23,533 bases of DNA from the NCBI GenBank assembly GCA_963981015.1, contig CAXCCG010000038.1, forward strand, positions 1-23,533. Direction: 5' to 3'. Every line of letters starts with the position of its first letter. Position 1 is the first letter of the stretch. The notes under the pieces were generated by a model. It did no database searches. It saw only the letters and a program-made list of their open reading frames with translations, and was not told the origin of the DNA. Of this stretch, positions 21,717-23,533 are shown piece after piece. The DNA comes from Thiopontia sp013349825. GTDB taxonomy: Bacteria; Pseudomonadota; Gammaproteobacteria; GCF-002020875. The position numbers and the translations under genes were made by a program.

Positions 21717-22301
21717 ATGAGTGAACCAATCTCTCTGATTGTCGGGCTGGGAAACCCCGGAGCAGAGTATGAGACAACCCGGCATAACGCCGGGTTTTGG
21801 TTTCTGGAACAGATTGCGCGTCAATCTGGTGCAAGCTTTCGGGTAGAGAGTAAATTTCACGGCATTGTGGCCAAACTGCAAATCAGTGGGGAATCCGTTT
21901 GGTTGTTAAAGCCCACGACCTTTATGAATCGCAGTGGCCAGTCGGTTGCGGCACTTGCCAGCTACTATAAAATTTCACCCACATCGATTCTAGTGGCACA
22001 TGATGAGCTGGACCTGCCACCGGGAGAGCTTCGTTTGAAGCTGGGAGGAGGGCATGCCGGGCATAACGGCTTGCGTGATATTACCGCTCATCTTGGAGCA
22101 GGTTTTCACCGTTTACGGATTGGAATTGGTCGCCCTGGTAAGCCGGGGCCGGTGGTGGATTATGTCCTGGGTACCCCAGGAAAGATGGATCGGGCAGCAA
22201 TAGAGAATGCACTGGATGATGCAGATCGGGTCATCGATCAGATCGTCTCAGGTGAAATGCAGAAAGTAATGAATCGGCTGCACAGTCGCGGCAAGGCATA
22301 A
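21717..22301 (+). CDS. pth: Peptidyl-tRNA hydrolase
   Basis: It releases peptides from prematurely dropped peptidyl-tRNA, recycling tRNA. At 194 residues it equals the E. coli length. Catalytic and binding residues are all present with an offset of three from E. coli: Asn13 in GLGNPGAEY, His23 in TRHNAGF, Asn71 in TTFMNRSGQS, Asp96 in VAHDELDLPPG and Asn117 in GGHAGHNGLRDI. GAGAGG lies upstream of the ATG. It starts 41 bp after rplY and ends 13 bp before ychF, an rplY-pth-ychF string that is common in gammaproteobacteria and links translation genes. Confidence 0.97.
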   Translation: MSEPISLIVGLGNPGAEYETTRHNAGFWFLEQIARQSGASFRVESKFHGIVAKLQISGESVWLLKPTTFMNRSGQSVAALASYYKISPTSILVAHDELDLPPGELRLKLGGGHAGHNGLRDITAHLGAGFHRLRIGIGRPGKPGPVVDYVLGTPGKMDRAAIENALDDADRVIDQIVSGEMQKVMNRLHSRGKA

Positions 22302-22314
22302 ACAGGAAAGAGTT

Positions 22315-23406
22315 ATGGGATTTAAATGTGGAATTGTAGGGTTGCCCAATGTGGGTAAATCAACGCTCTTTAATGCGCTGACTCAATCCGGGATTGATGC
22401 CGAGAACTACCCCTTCTGCACCATCGATCCCAATATCGGTATCGTACCGATGCCGGACCCTCGACTGGATGCACTGGCGAAGATCGTCAACCCAGAAAAG
22501 GTGATCCCAACCACAATGGAGTTTGTGGATATTGCCGGGCTGGTTGCAGGAGCCTCCAAAGGGGAAGGGCTGGGGAATAAGTTCCTGGCCAATATTCGTG
22601 AGACTGATGCCATCGGTCATGTGGTGCGCTGTTTTCAGGATGAGAATGTGATCCATGTTGCAGGCACCATCAACCCTGAGAGCGACATCGAAGTAATCCA
22701 CACCGAGTTGGCACTGGCAGATCTGGAGACCGTGGAAAAATCCATTTTGCGTGTTGAAAAGACGGCAAGGTCAGGCAATAAGGAAGCAGTAGCCCAGAAA
22801 GATTTTCTGGAAAAAGTGAGAGACCACCTGGATAGTGGTGAGCCGGTACGCTCTATGGAGCTGAATGAAGAGCAGCTAGAGAGCCTCTATGAACTTCATC
22901 TGTTGACCATAAAGCCAACCATGTATATCGCCAACGTGGCAGAAGATGGCTTTGAAGAGAACCCTTTTCTCGATCAGGTACGTCAGATTGCGCAGCGTGA
23001 AGGGGCTGAGGTGGTCGCGGTCTGTGCCTCGATTGAAGCCGAGCTATCCGAGCTGGAAGATGACGAGAAGATAGAGTTTTTGCAAGAGATGGGACAAGAT
23101 GAGCCGGGCCTCAATCGTGTGATTCGAGCGGGTTACCATCTATTGGGGTTACACACCTATTTCACAGCAGGGGTCAAAGAGGTGCGCGCCTGGACCTATG
23201 AACAGGGCTCTACAGCGCCTCAGGCAGCCGGAAAGATCCATACCGACTTTGAGCGGGGCTTTATTCGTGCCGAGGTCACCTCCTACGATGATTTTATAGC
23301 ACATAACGGTGAGCATGGAGCCAAAGAGGCGGGGCGCCTGCGCCTGGAGGGCAAAGAGTACATTGTGCAGGATGGTGATGTTGTCCACTTCCGGTTTAAT
23401 GTCTGA
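22315..23406 (+). CDS. ychF: Redox-responsive P-loop ATPase YchF (OLA1 family)
   Basis: An Obg-family P-loop protein that binds ribosomes and hydrolyses ATP rather than GTP. At 363 residues it matches E. coli YchF. Motifs: G1 GLPNVGKST (9-17), Cys35 in NYPFCTIDPN (the redox-sensitive cysteine described in E. coli), G3 DIAGLV (72-77), and N-V-A-E (207-210) in place of the GTPase NKxD, the change that gives ATP preference. The C-terminal TGS domain ends HFRFNV. CAGGAAAG precedes the ATG. It follows pth by 13 bp and is the last protein gene of the cluster before tRNA-Met. Confidence 0.97.
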   Translation: MGFKCGIVGLPNVGKSTLFNALTQSGIDAENYPFCTIDPNIGIVPMPDPRLDALAKIVNPEKVIPTTMEFVDIAGLVAGASKGEGLGNKFLANIRETDAIGHVVRCFQDENVIHVAGTINPESDIEVIHTELALADLETVEKSILRVEKTARSGNKEAVAQKDFLEKVRDHLDSGEPVRSMELNEEQLESLYELHLLTIKPTMYIANVAEDGFEENPFLDQVRQIAQREGAEVVAVCASIEAELSELEDDEKIEFLQEMGQDEPGLNRVIRAGYHLLGLHTYFTAGVKEVRAWTYEQGSTAPQAAGKIHTDFERGFIRAEVTSYDDFIAHNGEHGAKEAGRLRLEGKEYIVQDGDVVHFRFNV

Positions 23407-23437
23407 AAATAGAGTGGGACAACAGGTTGATCATCTA

Positions 23438-23466
23438 TTGTCGCTAATGGTCAATTTCTGTATAAT
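23438..23466 (+). promoter_or_regulatory. tRNA-Met promoter with GC-rich discriminator
   Basis: TTGTCG (23438-23443) and a perfect TATAAT (23461-23466) are 17 bases apart. The bases after the -10 box (TTGCCCC) are GC-rich, the discriminator type seen at promoters repressed by ppGpp. Transcription would begin near 23473, about nine bases before the mature tRNA. Confidence 0.65.
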
Positions 23467-23481
23467 TTGCCCCTCGTTTAT

Positions 23482-23533
<52 letters not shown>

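Overview
The window is a densely packed stretch of a gammaproteobacterial chromosome. Its backbone matches a gene order I know from Pseudomonas aeruginosa (around PA4663-PA4673): moeB, prmC, prfA and hemA on one strand, then a TPR lipoprotein (LbcA-like), lolB, ispE, tRNA-Gln, prs, rplY, pth, ychF and tRNA-Met on the other. The glycolate-salvage block and the general protein style would suit a sulfur-oxidising or autotrophic gammaproteobacterium (Sedimenticola/Thiodiazotropha type). That placement is an inference; no RuBisCO or sulfur-oxidation gene lies in the window.

Layout. (1) 1-790: an HPt-domain coding segment that looks like the 3' end of a hybrid kinase gene, then about 440 bp with decayed coding-like frames and a palindrome. 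(2) 791-3043: parC (topoisomerase IV subunit A). (3) 3107-3261: a well-formed promoter and a 31-residue single-span membrane ORF. (4) 7125-3284, minus strand: glcDEF (glycolate dehydrogenase), divergent from a class V glyoxylate aminotransferase (7245-8420). Together these would turn glycolate into glyoxylate and then glycine. (5) 12891-8411, minus strand: hemA-prfA-prmC-moeB-JAMM peptidase, which joins tetrapyrrole synthesis, release factor RF1 and its methylase, and an E1-like/JAMM sulfur-carrier pair. (6) 13307-16480: an inactive rhodanese-like gene and a divergent 1022-residue hybrid histidine kinase, sitting between hemA and the TPR lipoprotein where the reference order has neither. (7) 16610-23533: the TPR lipoprotein, lolB, ispE, tRNA-Gln, prs, rplY, pth and ychF, then the 5' part of tRNA-Met.

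The most unusual features are these: the last codons and stop codon of ispE lie inside the tRNA-Gln gene; lolB carries a perfect 13-bp-stem hairpin; a signalling module interrupts a conserved housekeeping order; the HPt domain of its kinase resembles the orphan HPt at the window start; and a tiny membrane ORF has a near-consensus promoter. I saw no CRISPR array, intact insertion sequence, phage gene or recognisable defence system.
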